Of a DNA stretch of 64,000 nt, positions 16,901-23,809 are shown in pieces; the first letter of the stretch is position 1; every line of letters starts with the position of its first letter. Origin of the DNA: Pseudomonas sp. G.S.17 (GTDB taxonomy: Bacteria > Pseudomonadota > Gammaproteobacteria > Pseudomonadales > Pseudomonadaceae); the NCBI RefSeq assembly GCF_038096165.1, contig NZ_CP151076.1, forward strand, positions 3,159,501 through 3,223,500, given 5' to 3'. The notes beneath the pieces are model-generated. The model was not told the DNA's origin, did no database searches, and worked only from the letters and a program-made list of their open reading frames with translations. A program made the translations under genes and the position numbers.

Positions 16901-18925
16901 GTCGTCTACTCGGTCAACTGCACCCTCTGTGAATTTGCCCCACGCGGTAGCTGATGCCTTGTTCTGCTCATATTCCAGGCCGAGCTTCGCCAGCGCGTCC
17001 TGATATAGCGCTGTATCTCCTGTACCGGAAGCGATAGCGGCGCTGAGAGCTTTCTGTTCGGTGGTGTAATCGCGTAAGAGCTTTACCTGAGGATTGAGAC
17101 GATCAACGATCCCCTCAACCGAGTTAGCCTGCTCCAGCGCCTTATTGGCGTCGAGCTGGGCCTTGGTCTGTTGCAGCAGCAGGTCGTATTCCTGGCTGCC
17201 GTATTCGATATTCTTGCCGGCAAGCGCAACAGTCATCGACTTTTGAATGTTGAAGGCTTCGAGTGCTGTCTTGCCTTGGAGTGTGGCGGTGGCCTGGGCC
17301 AGTGTCTGCGTAGTTTCGGTGCGCATAGCCGCAATGGACTGCGCAATGTCCAGACGATCCTTGGCGTCCGCTTCCTTGTTTACCGCGTCCGTTACCTTGT
17401 CGTGCGCGGCGGCGCCGGTCTTCAGTAGCGACTCTTCGATCTTTTGCTGAATGGTCAGATCGCGAACGTTGTCGGCGCCGGCCAGATAGGCGTCGGCCAT
17501 GGAGTTTGACGATGACACCGCGATGCCAGACTGCGCAACTAGGTCGTCGAGGGCCTTCTTCTGCTGCTTGGCGAGTTGCTCGGCTTCAGTTGCTGCCTTC
17601 TTGCTTGCTGCGGATTGGGCTTTGGTGCCATCGCCCAGAACCTTGAACTGCGCGAGACGATCGGTAGTGTTGGCCGCATCAGCCTTTGCGCCTTCGTCGA
17701 AGACTTTGCGCTTGTCCAGGGCTGACTCACGCTGCTTTTTGAATGAGTCGAGGGCAGAATCGCGCTCCTCAAGGATGCTGACAATACTGTCTTCGCGAGC
17801 CTGATTCGTTACGTTGAGGGATTCCTGATACCGATTGGCTGCGTCCTGAACGGTGTCATCCGAGAAAGCAGACTTTATTGCGTCCTTGGCGAAGACGGCT
17901 TGAGCAATCAGGCGGTCAAAGTACGAAGCGATTTCAACGGTCGCGATCTGGACCATTGCTCGAATATTGGTGGGCAGAGATGCAAACGCATCACTTACGA
18001 AATTCGCTGTTTCCGATGCAGAGGCAGCCATTCCTCCTTGCTGATCCACATCAAAAAGGCTGCCCCACCAATCTTTCAGCGTCTGAAGGGATTTTGTTGC
18101 GTCAGATCCAAATGCCGTGAACTGGGAAGCGGCGGCAGACAGATTTGTTTCCATCTGGCCTGATGCAATCTGGCTATTCAGCTCACTCAGTGCGTCGGTG
18201 ACGGAGTTGACCGAATCCTGCATCAGCGTGCCGAGCCCGGCATCGTTGATTAGGCGGAATGTGCTATCCCATGTTTTGCCCAGGTTGGCAACTGCGCCGT
18301 CCAGGGTTTTCATGCGGAGCTCCATGGCTCCAGCAAATTGATTCTCGCCCAGATCGGTCAGGTACTTTTCAATCTCGGCGGCATTGTTGCCGATCTTCTT
18401 GGTGACACCTTGGAAGGTGAGCGCGATGCTGTCGCCATTGACCTTCGCCTTGATACCGAATTCTTTCAGGCGCTCAAACTCGCCTGTTGCCGCATCAGCG
18501 ACTGCCTCGATCATCTGATTGAGGTCTTTGCCCATTGCCGACGCAGTGTTGCCGTACGACATCAGCGCCTTTTCAGACGGAGTGAGGCCGAGGTTCACCA
18601 GTTGCGTGAAGCCCTTCACCGCCTGATTGAGGTCGTATGGCGTTTTCTGGGCGAAGGTTTGCAGCGCTTTAAATGCTACGGCTGCCTTCTCGCTGCTGCC
18701 GGTCGCGGTGATCAGGCCAGAGTTGAGCACATCGAACTGGCGCTGTACGTCGGCCGCCTTGTTCAGCGCCGCCATTGCGGTGGCCACGGATACCAGCGGG
18801 CCCAGCAGCTTACCCAGGCCGGAAGTTAGGTTTGATGCACTCTTATCGAGCGCGCCTAGATCCTTATCAGCCTTCCGGGCAGAGGTGCTGTCGACCGAGA
18901 TGACCAGCTTTGCGTATTCAGACAT
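13943..18925 (-). CDS. Tail tape measure protein
   Basis: 1660 residues, by far the longest gene. N-terminal ~250 residues match the tape-measure start (YAKLVISVDSTSARKADKDL, then LQTFAQKTPYDLNQAVKGFT and AADVQRQFDVLNSG). There is a hydrophobic Ala/Gly segment near 830-930 (IAGAGGAVAGAYAGAAIGSA), long coiled coils, and near 1555 a DUF4214 module (IQTIYKDVLDRDADAGGLAF) followed by GYATGGDFGGGMRLVGENG. The protein sets tail length and is ejected with DNA. By the usual ~0.15 nm per residue rule the tail would be about 250 nm. Confidence 0.93.
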   Translation of the reverse strand: MSEYAKLVISVDSTSARKADKDLGALDKSASNLTSGLGKLLGPLVSVATAMAALNKAADVQRQFDVLNSGLITATGSSEKAAVAFKALQTFAQKTPYDLNQAVKGFTQLVNLGLTPSEKALMSYGNTASAMGKDLNQMIEAVADAATGEFERLKEFGIKAKVNGDSIALTFQGVTKKIGNNAAEIEKYLTDLGENQFAGAMELRMKTLDGAVANLGKTWDSTFRLINDAGLGTLMQDSVNSVTDALSELNSQIASGQMETNLSAAASQFTAFGSDATKSLQTLKDWWGSLFDVDQQGGMAASASETANFVSDAFASLPTNIRAMVQIATVEIASYFDRLIAQAVFAKDAIKSAFSDDTVQDAANRYQESLNVTNQAREDSIVSILEERDSALDSFKKQRESALDKRKVFDEGAKADAANTTDRLAQFKVLGDGTKAQSAASKKAATEAEQLAKQQKKALDDLVAQSGIAVSSSNSMADAYLAGADNVRDLTIQQKIEESLLKTGAAAHDKVTDAVNKEADAKDRLDIAQSIAAMRTETTQTLAQATATLQGKTALEAFNIQKSMTVALAGKNIEYGSQEYDLLLQQTKAQLDANKALEQANSVEGIVDRLNPQVKLLRDYTTEQKALSAAIASGTGDTALYQDALAKLGLEYEQNKASATAWGKFTEGAVDRVDDAFADAWKNIDKGFKGFADSLVDGFKQLLAEMAHMAITKPIIMQIGASLGVGGLSAQSSGLFGGSGGMNASNLFDGASKAYSLATSSFGDAVSAGWSAGDGFLGGVQGAFKAGSGSISNGISGLFSGAGSTAGATANGVYQLGSSAAPATVDLISNTVSNSATGAVTGTASGATTAATSGLAASSALMYGIGGAIQGYLKAGVKGAIAGAGGAVAGAYAGAAIGSAVPVIGTAIGAAIGAVLGGLFGSSLFGGDWVTKDQGFQLGVTGGELDSNSFEYQKKKGGLFSSNKKRTRLTAMDPEMQTALDNTYAATLGTVVGLFDSLNVQLNDGVLDGLNVAATQISTKDKTAEQIQTEIAKWFTDLADAAISEVDKVTSAGLSGMTFEGLTAFVNNLYSVNGSLEMIGVKAVDFSVAGGRMIENLVGMAGGIENLNTNMTGFYDGFTTDVQKSSDLLDGVRAQFLAMGLTLPATREAFDAAVKGLDLTSEAERVIFNSMTANAKQASAAYSILEQRAKAAKEAQDALDSNYYTLFTTEAERANDKLSDITAQFAAMGLALPTTNQDFKNMVYAAGQAGESGKKVFDFLKGSAGNASDAIAILAARSKASLDSAFSTLQRSIAAQQKTASDAYNALNTSLNDMLSTASSSVSDLTSVGSDLSSALKALRGDSDEAVRTLRAQAQATLQSALATARAGGSLAGFTGLSDALDTVSDNSTDLYSSLEDFNRDQGRTANVVAELNAINGKQLTAAEKLQESLEDQIDQAKAAYDLQSAQFESEQAFAQAQLDMLNGVNNSTMTVAAAVAAMNSAVVAALSTLPRTGAGSAAQNTPQNNSNAIQTIYKDVLDRDADAGGLAFWSAALQNGTLSYDQVIAAIRDSASTNGQLKVPGYATGGDFGGGMRLVGENGPELEVTGPSRIFNANQTAAMLSGGGDSGATAAEVRALREEIKSNATYMAQLTKAVAQGMDTLVNSGMQIIGTIETKAATA

Positions 18926-19316
18926 GGCCGGCTCTCGCTATGAAAATGGTTTCACTGATGCGCTCGATCTGGCGGCGCAGTCGCGGGGCCTGAATGAGCA
19001 GATTGGTTTTTTCTGTTTCGTTGCAGGGAAGGTCTAGCGACCAGTCCGAGATGAGCGAGGCAACAAGTCGGGCCTTTCGCGCGCGGCGCTGCTGCTTGTC
19101 CATGCGCAATGCCTGCTCCTTGCCTCCGGCCTTGGAAAGCTCGACTACCTGGACCAGTGCCTGCGCCTTGATTGAGTCGAAAGCCTTTTCGTATTGCTGG
19201 GAAAGCACCGACCGGACGACCAGCCAGTGCTCGCTTGGCGCGCCGTCAGCATTCGATAAATCGACCCGTCGCCCCTCTTCCGCCTCCTGCTTCACGTAGA
19301 AATCTCGGGGCTGCAT
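18918..19316 (-). CDS. Second tail assembly chaperone-like protein
   Basis: 132 residues, starting just before the tape measure and overlapping it by 8 bp. It is a diverged paralog of the chaperone at 20391-20816: EHWLVVRSV matches DHYLIVIGQ, LISDWSLDLPCNETEKTNLL matches LVTGWSFDAPFSRDAVAELL, and both have a basic helix between. Tail chaperones hold the tape measure before tube polymerisation. No slippery heptamer or open continuation frame was seen at its end. This location is where the lambda gpT product would act. Confidence 0.6.
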   Translation of the reverse strand: MQPRDFYVKQEAEEGRRVDLSNADGAPSEHWLVVRSVLSQQYEKAFDSIKAQALVQVVELSKAGGKEQALRMDKQQRRARKARLVASLISDWSLDLPCNETEKTNLLIQAPRLRRQIERISETIFIARAGHV

Positions 19317-19331
19317 ACTTTTCTCCGGGCG

Positions 19332-19358
19332 AAAAAAAGCCCCGCACTTGGCGAGGCT
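19332..19358 (-). terminator. Minus-strand intrinsic terminator
   Basis: AGCCTCGC-caagt-GCGGGGCT (one mismatch) followed by seven T on the minus strand, between the exported moron gene and the second chaperone. Gives the inserted gene its own end; late antitermination would be needed to read through. Confidence 0.75.
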
Positions 19359-19375
19359 CTTGGTTTACGTTTCAG

Positions 19376-19699
19376 TTATGGGCAGTCGGCCCTGCCCAGC
19401 TCTTCGAATTTCCCGGAGCGCTGGACCTTCACGATGTCGACCACCTTGACCATCTTGGCCGTGGCTTTGCGTTCGGACGCCACCGTGCATATGTAGCTGG
19501 CCAGCCCCTTCCGGTCCGTGCCGTCATCAATAGCGCCGATGTACAGGTTGTCCTTGCTCATCCAGGTCGCGTCTTTGACAGATTTCTTCTCGGACGCTAT
19601 CAGGTATTTTACCAAATCCTTCTGACTCTGCGACGTAGCTGGCGCTGCCGCTTGAGCCCCTCCTGCCAGGAAAACCCCGACCAACAGCCAATGGCGCAT
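19376..19699 (-). CDS. Exported unknown protein (moron)
   Basis: 107 residues with a clear signal peptide (MRHWLLVGVFLAGGAQAAAP, cleavage after AQA). The mature part has two cysteines (ICTV and ADCP), which could form a disulfide in the periplasm, and no recognised family. It is inserted between the two tail chaperones and is followed by its own terminator, the usual mark of a moron that may alter the host envelope or block superinfection. Confidence 0.65.
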   Translation of the reverse strand: MRHWLLVGVFLAGGAQAAAPATSQSQKDLVKYLIASEKKSVKDATWMSKDNLYIGAIDDGTDRKGLASYICTVASERKATAKMVKVVDIVKVQRSGKFEELGRADCP

Positions 19700-19805
19700 T
19701 CCGAATCCCTCCCATTAAAGCGCCAGAATATCAAATCGCCACGCACACCACTTGCCCGAACGGCTTCACCGCCTCATGCTTGCCGATCAAATTAAGGAGA
19801 GACGC

Positions 19806-20051
19806 ATGGGAAGCGCAAAGCTGCTCGCAGTATTGGTATTCGCAGGAGTTACCACACTGGCCGGATGCACTACGGCTCAAAAGATCGACCGGCCGGATGG
19901 TACGGTCGAATACCAAATAGCCTGCGGAGCCGCGACCGGCTGGGGTATCTGTTACAGCAGAGCTCAGGAGGTATGCCCGGGCGGATACAAAACGATCGAG
20001 GAGGATCAGGGATTCAACCGCAAAGAGCTGAAGATCAGCTGCGCCAAATAG
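19806..20051 (+). CDS. Small lipoprotein (moron) on the opposite strand
   Basis: 81 residues from the ATG behind AAGGAGA. Signal peptide with lipobox: MGSAKLLAVLVFAGVTTLAG then Cys. The mature part holds CGAATGWGICYSRAQEVCPGGY and a final SCAK, four cysteines in all, suggesting disulfides. It is the only plus-strand gene in the late operon, so it needs its own promoter and is likely expressed in the lysogen. Prophage lipoproteins of this size often exclude related phages (compare Cor and T5 Llp); that is analogy only. Confidence 0.7.
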   Translation: MGSAKLLAVLVFAGVTTLAGCTTAQKIDRPDGTVEYQIACGAATGWGICYSRAQEVCPGGYKTIEEDQGFNRKELKISCAK

Positions 20052-20082
20052 CGTCCTCGGACGATGTGGAGGCAGCCTATCA

Positions 20083-20415
20083 TCAAGCCTCACTCATCAC
20101 CCGACATTGGATGCCGTCCATCTTCATGATGGTTCGCGCCTCTTCTGGATCAATCTGTCGATCCATCATGCGCGCCCAAGCGTCCATCTCCTGCCACGTC
20201 AACGGGTCAGCGGTGCGCTTCAGCTCCCAGAACAGGCCAGCCAAGTACGCCATGCCGTCAGGCATCGACGGAATATCCAGCTCGCGCGGCTTGTGCCCGG
20301 TCATATTCCAGACCCGCGTCAGGTGATCGCGGGTTGTGGCTGTCGACCCTTTGACCGGCTTGTTAAGCCTGGCCTCGCCTTCCCAGTGGGTTAGGAGGCT
20401 TTCAACTCTGGCGCG
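20083..20415 (-). CDS. Tail assembly chaperone, frameshift extension (gpT-like)
   Basis: This frame is open from the slippery site at 20415-20421 to 20083 and adds 110 residues to the upstream chaperone after a -1 shift, giving a ~244-residue fusion. The segment contains VESLLTHWEGEARLNKPVKG and later MAYLAGLFWELKRTADPLTW. An internal ATG (MTGHKPRELD) could also start a 73-residue protein. Lambda G/GT works the same way: the unshifted form is abundant, and the fused form links the tape measure to the tube protein. Confidence 0.75.
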   Translation of the reverse strand, partial: RARVESLLTHWEGEARLNKPVKGSTATTRDHLTRVWNMTGHKPRELDIPSMPDGMAYLAGLFWELKRTADPLTWQEMDAWARMMDRQIDPEEARTIMKMDGIQCRVMSEA

Positions 20416-20816
20416 AAAAAACGCGCGCGGCTATTGGAGAATGACTCTACCTCCTGAGCAAGGCCGGGGTTCTGGGTCAGCAGCTCAGCAACGGCGTCGC
20501 GTGAGAACGGCGCATCGAACGACCAGCCGGTTACCAGTGCAGAGCGGTACTTGATGGTGCCAGTGTTCTGGATGTCATAGATCTCGTCCGAGCTCAGCTT
20601 GGATTCATCCTTGTCGCGGCCTTCGCGTGCCAATGACAGCAATGCACGCCTGGCAACTGGAGCATCCTGCCCGATTACAATCAGGTAGTGATCAGTAGCA
20701 GTGCCGTCCGGCAGTGTCAGAGGCAGCTTCTTGCCTGCTTCCAATGCGGACAAGGTGAAGAAGTCGGCCAGAGCGAAAGTCTTCGGTGTTACAGCTTTTT
20801 CGGGTTTAGCAGCCAT
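20391..20816 (-). CDS. Tail assembly chaperone (gpG-like)
   Basis: 141 residues. Features: FFTLSALEAGKKLPLTLPDG start, ATDHYLIVIGQDAPVARRAL, LVTGWSFDAPFSRDAVAELL and a C-terminal SNSRARFFAPELKAS carrying the slippery site. Position between tail tube and tape measure is the classical one. A fraction of ribosomes should shift to make the extended form. Paralog of 18918-19316. Confidence 0.82.
   Translation of the reverse strand: MAAKPEKAVTPKTFALADFFTLSALEAGKKLPLTLPDGTATDHYLIVIGQDAPVARRALLSLAREGRDKDESKLSSDEIYDIQNTGTIKYRSALVTGWSFDAPFSRDAVAELLTQNPGLAQEVESFSNSRARFFAPELKAS
20415..20421 (-). promoter_or_regulatory. -1 ribosomal frameshift site T-TTT-TTC
   Basis: On the minus strand the chaperone reads CGT TTT TTC GCG near its end. 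The heptamer T-TTT-TTC fits the X-XXY-YYZ rule in the correct phase. After a -1 shift the frame stays open for 110 codons and contains the downstream gene. The position, eight codons before the zero-frame stop, matches lambdoid tail chaperone sites. Confidence 0.8.
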
Positions 20817-20838
20817 GCGATGAATCTCCAGAAATGAA

Positions 20839-20862
20839 AAGACCCGCTCAAATGGCGGGCCT
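20839..20862 (-). terminator. Minus-strand terminator after the tail tube gene
   Basis: Stem AGGCCCGC/GCGGGTCT with TTTTC following on the minus strand, just downstream of the tube gene. Probably a partial terminator that favours the abundant tube protein over downstream genes. Confidence 0.6.
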
Positions 20863-20877
20863 GGGAAGGGGTTGTGA

Positions 20878-21780
20878 TTACGACGTGCGAGTAATCATCA
20901 TCGTGGTGGCCAGCGTTGCGTCGTAACCGGCGCTCACTGTGTACTGCGGGATGATCGCGCCAGGACCGCTGGTTTGCTTCTGGCCCTGGGTGTAGCGAAC
21001 CTTCGGCAGTTCCAGCGTGTAGCTGTCAGCGCCTTCGGTGAACTCAATCACATGTGAGGTAGAAGTCTCGTTGAGAACCTTGTCCCACAGCACTGCGTCG
21101 ACGAGGTATGCGCTCATGGAGCCGGTGACGACCGCGATACCGTTGGAGATATCGAAGGCTTCACGGCTGCCCAGCGCAAACAGTGCTTCCATGCCGTTGT
21201 CGAGGTTCACGCTCCACTCTGTCGCGTAAGCAACTGGCAGGCCGCCTTCCGTCAGCGCAAGGTTGGTGGTGATCATGATGTCGGTGGCAGTGCTGGCCGT
21301 GTACGTCGAGCCAACCGGCACGGTGTAGCGCTCAGCCTTGGTACCCAACATGCTGAAGGTTACACCGACTGGAGCGTTCAGCGGTGCGCTGATTGCCATC
21401 GTGCCCACTCGGCAGCCGTGGTAGCAGTAGTCGATACCGATGTCGGTGTGGCGCTCCAGGATGGCAAAGGAGCGCTCAACCTTGCCGATCTTCAGGACGT
21501 TCGCGGTCCAAGTGCCTTGCATTGCAGCTTGGATCAAGTCGTCGAAACTGCGGAAAGACAGCTCAACCGCGATATCGCCGGCCACGCTGTAGGTGCCGCC
21601 CCGACTAGCCTGCTGCTGGCGAAACTCGTTCATCTCAGCAGTGGTGACTTGGTTGATGTTCGGGGTAAGGCCTGCGCTCACAAAGCGAATAGGCTTCCAC
21701 GCCGGAGTTGCAGGGATAGCGCCTGCCACCTCCTCGACGTAGTAATACTGCGCGGCTGAGCCGTTGGATAACTTGCCCAT
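20878..21780 (-). CDS. Major tail tube protein
   Basis: 300 residues, beta-rich throughout. The start MGKLSNGSAAQYYYVEEVAG with IPATPAWKPIRFVSAGL and QQQASRGGTYSVAGDIAVEL is the pattern of the Pseudomonas siphophage tube family. The C-terminal ~90 residues may be an Ig-like decoration (GPGAIIPQYTVSAGYDATLA). Tube proteins polymerise around the tape measure. It is isolated between two terminator-like hairpins, consistent with high expression. Confidence 0.82.
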   Translation of the reverse strand: MGKLSNGSAAQYYYVEEVAGAIPATPAWKPIRFVSAGLTPNINQVTTAEMNEFRQQQASRGGTYSVAGDIAVELSFRSFDDLIQAAMQGTWTANVLKIGKVERSFAILERHTDIGIDYCYHGCRVGTMAISAPLNAPVGVTFSMLGTKAERYTVPVGSTYTASTATDIMITTNLALTEGGLPVAYATEWSVNLDNGMEALFALGSREAFDISNGIAVVTGSMSAYLVDAVLWDKVLNETSTSHVIEFTEGADSYTLELPKVRYTQGQKQTSGPGAIIPQYTVSAGYDATLATTMMITRTS

Positions 21781-21802
21781 TTTTGGGATCTCCTGGAACG
21801 AA

Positions 21803-21827
21803 AAAACCCCGCATATGGGCAGGGTGT
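21803..21827 (-). terminator. Minus-strand terminator before the tail tube gene
   Basis: Stem ACCCTGC/GCGGGGT with a G-T pair, followed by TTTTTT on the minus strand, between the tail terminator gene and the tail tube gene. Confidence 0.6.
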
Positions 21828-21845
21828 GGGATTGCGAGGGATGAA

Positions 21846-22265
21846 TCAGGCGGTCGGAAAGATCCAGGCCGTGTAGAAGACTTTGATGCTGACGCCAGTC
21901 CAGACAGCTTCCGGCGTTATCTTGGATCGCTCAGCCTTGCGGATGTGAACCCGCTGCCCTTGATATTCGAGGTCAAGGCCCGGCCTATAAAAGCTCAGCG
22001 CCTTGTCGGCATCAGCCAGAATAGGGCCGGTGCCGGTGTTGTTCGGGTGGAATACGTCGATCTGCAGGTAGCCGGAGCGCTCGACGGGATTCACTGCACC
22101 GAATGCAGCAGGCTCGCGGCCGGTCGGCATGTCGGTCAGTCGTGCCCAAGCTTGGCCGGTGACGGGCGTGTAGGTTTTGCCCTCAACATTGGTTCGGCTT
22201 AGCGGGTACAGATCGCTCGCCAGATAGGCGCTGACCAATGCCCCGTTGATCTTGGTTTCAGACAT
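21846..22265 (-). CDS. Tail terminator / completion protein (DUF4128-like)
   Basis: 139 residues. Features are TGQAWARLTDMPTGREPAAFG, RSGYLQIDVFHPNNTGTGP and DKALSFYRPGLDLEYQGQRV; the block R.G.LQIDV....G.G...AD is typical of gpU-like terminators that cap the tail tube and set its end. Placed between the connector genes and the tube gene as expected. Confidence 0.7.
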   Translation of the reverse strand: MSETKINGALVSAYLASDLYPLSRTNVEGKTYTPVTGQAWARLTDMPTGREPAAFGAVNPVERSGYLQIDVFHPNNTGTGPILADADKALSFYRPGLDLEYQGQRVHIRKAERSKITPEAVWTGVSIKVFYTAWIFPTA

Positions 22266-22268
22266 GAC

Positions 22269-22718
22269 TTAAACCTTGTTCTTTTCGATGGCTGCGGCAA
22301 CGATCTTGGAGACTCGATCCATGCTTACGGTGACCATGCCTGCGGCCGCCTGATCAGACCAGCCATTCTCTAGCCGCTCAATGTACGGAAGGTTGTTGGT
22401 CAAGTACGTAACCTGCCCAGCCCCTTGAGGGGTTTTGCCTTCGGCGTCCGAAATGGTACTCCCGCCACTTTGATCAAGCCTTTCCACCTCGCCATCTACC
22501 GGCGAACCTACCGAAGCCTGCCAATTCCCGCGAGCGCGACCACCTACGTAGCCGGGAGGGGCAAGCAGAGGATATTTCCAGCCGTCAGGGTCGCCGACTG
22601 GAGTCATTTTGATAACGCTGCTGAACAGTTCGATGGTCGCGGCGCGGACGATCTTATTGTGAGAGGCCGCAGTCTTGGCGGTGAAACGCCGAATGTCATC
22701 TGAAAAGCTCATTGTCAC
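22269..22718 (-). CDS. HK97 gp10-like head-tail connector / minor tail protein
   Basis: 149 residues. SFSDDIRRFTAKTAASHNKI start, VIKMTPVGDPDGWK (the VxxTPVDTG-like block), ARGNWQASVG and NNLPYIERLENGWSDQAAAG are the signature features of the gp10/gpZ family, which completes the neck. Ends 3 bp before the next start. Confidence 0.8.
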   Translation of the reverse strand: MTMSFSDDIRRFTAKTAASHNKIVRAATIELFSSVIKMTPVGDPDGWKYPLLAPPGYVGGRARGNWQASVGSPVDGEVERLDQSGGSTISDAEGKTPQGAGQVTYLTNNLPYIERLENGWSDQAAAGMVTVSMDRVSKIVAAAIEKNKV

Positions 22719-23101
22719 GCCCTCAGCTGAATGGTGAATGTCGCTTTGGCCGGGTCTTCGGAGACGTTCAACGCTCGCTTGCCGCTGATGATGTCGCCTA
22801 TCGCTGGAACGGCAATTTCTGATGTCGGCGAGCCTGCCAAGAGAACAAACAGCTCGTTTTGCAGAATCAGCAGCTTTTCGTCAGTCGTCTGGATCAGACT
22901 GCCGTCAATCTCGCGTGCTTGGTAGCTACTGAAGACGCCGCGCCCACCGTAATTCAAGGTTGAGCCTGCACTCTCTGATCCGGTCACCGGGTCGTACTCG
23001 CCAGCAACTACGCGAGCTCCAGACACAGCGCGCACCGCATCAGCCAGCTTGCCGTCAAATGCTTTCGCCAGCTTCGATTGAAGCTTGTCATGTAGGCCCA
23101 T
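22715..23101 (-). CDS. Head closure-like connector protein
   Basis: 128 residues from MGLHDKLQSKL, preferred to an upstream ATG because AGGGGTTGATC precedes it. Ends in an ATGA overlap with the gp10-like gene. Strand-rich with GGRGVFSSYQAREIDGSLIQ, a pattern shared with phage head-completion (gp16/FII-like) proteins. Assigned mainly by position. Confidence 0.6.
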   Translation of the reverse strand: MGLHDKLQSKLAKAFDGKLADAVRAVSGARVVAGEYDPVTGSESAGSTLNYGGRGVFSSYQAREIDGSLIQTTDEKLLILQNELFVLLAGSPTSEIAVPAIGDIISGKRALNVSEDPAKATFTIQLRA

Positions 23102-23103
23102 GA

Positions 23104-23481
23104 TCAACCCCTGATCATTGGAATGGAATTGGTGCCGACTGCCCATGGATAGATGAGCGCCATGGCGAAACTCTCGCCAGCGGACAGCGCGACAGATCCT
23201 TGCACGTAGGTTTCGCTGACGGAAGTGCCTGAGGTGGCTGATACCGTCTCGCTGATCGTCTCGCGCTCGACGGACTTGTACAGGCCATCAGTCGAGGCGA
23301 TCTTTGCAACTTGCGCACCGGCCTGCTTGATCTCGGCCGGTACTTCGGCGGGAACAGGACGCTTAATTTTGCTGGTCAGCCAGGCGTTAGCCTGCATCAC
23401 AGACATAACCGGATCACCGGCACCCGCCCAGCCCGACCCCAGCAATGCATCAACGTCTGCAACAGTGATGAAGTCGGTCAT
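23104..23481 (-). CDS. Head-tail connector adaptor (gp6-like / DnaT-like helical)
   Basis: 125 residues, helical at the start (TVADVDALLGSGW, MQANAWLTSKIKRPVPAEVP), then QAGAQVAKIASTDGLY. This pattern of a helical bundle protein after the capsid gene fits gp6/gp15-type adaptors that dock on the portal. The C-terminal end ALIYPWAVGTNSIPMIRG is strongly conserved in Pseudomonas phages from memory. Confidence 0.6.
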   Translation of the reverse strand: MTDFITVADVDALLGSGWAGAGDPVMSVMQANAWLTSKIKRPVPAEVPAEIKQAGAQVAKIASTDGLYKSVERETISETVSATSGTSVSETYVQGSVALSAGESFAMALIYPWAVGTNSIPMIRG

Positions 23482-23484
23482 GGG

Positions 23485-23760
23485 TTACTCCGCTGCGTTG
23501 TCGAGCAGCTCAGCCAGCACTGGCTTGTTGGCGGCAGGATCGAAATCAATGCCCTTTTCGGTCAGTTTGGCCTTGATCTCGTCGACGTTCAGCCCCTTGG
23601 AAGGCTTGTCGACGACAGACCCGCCCTTCTTCATCGGCTCAGGATGCTTGTAGTCATCCGGCGCGAACTTGGCGTCGATGATCTTGTAACCCTTCTGGCG
23701 CAGTTCAGCTTTGCGCTCAGCGGTGACCGGGTGTTGCTCGTAAATGATTTTCTCGCCCAT
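23485..23760 (-). CDS. Small protein with HeH/LEM-like domain
   Basis: 91 residues. The C-terminal ~38 residues, VDEIKAKLTEKGIDFDPAAN then KPVLAELLDNA, form the HeH/LEM helix-extension-helix typical of small phage proteins between capsid and connectors. The N-terminal part is basic. Probably a virion or assembly protein; exact role unknown. Confidence 0.65.
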   Translation of the reverse strand: MGEKIIYEQHPVTAERKAELRQKGYKIIDAKFAPDDYKHPEPMKKGGSVVDKPSKGLNVDEIKAKLTEKGIDFDPAANKPVLAELLDNAAE

Positions 23761-23809
23761 GACGGACTCCTGATAAGTGGATCAGGCGACCCGAAGGCCG
23801 CCATCTTGG

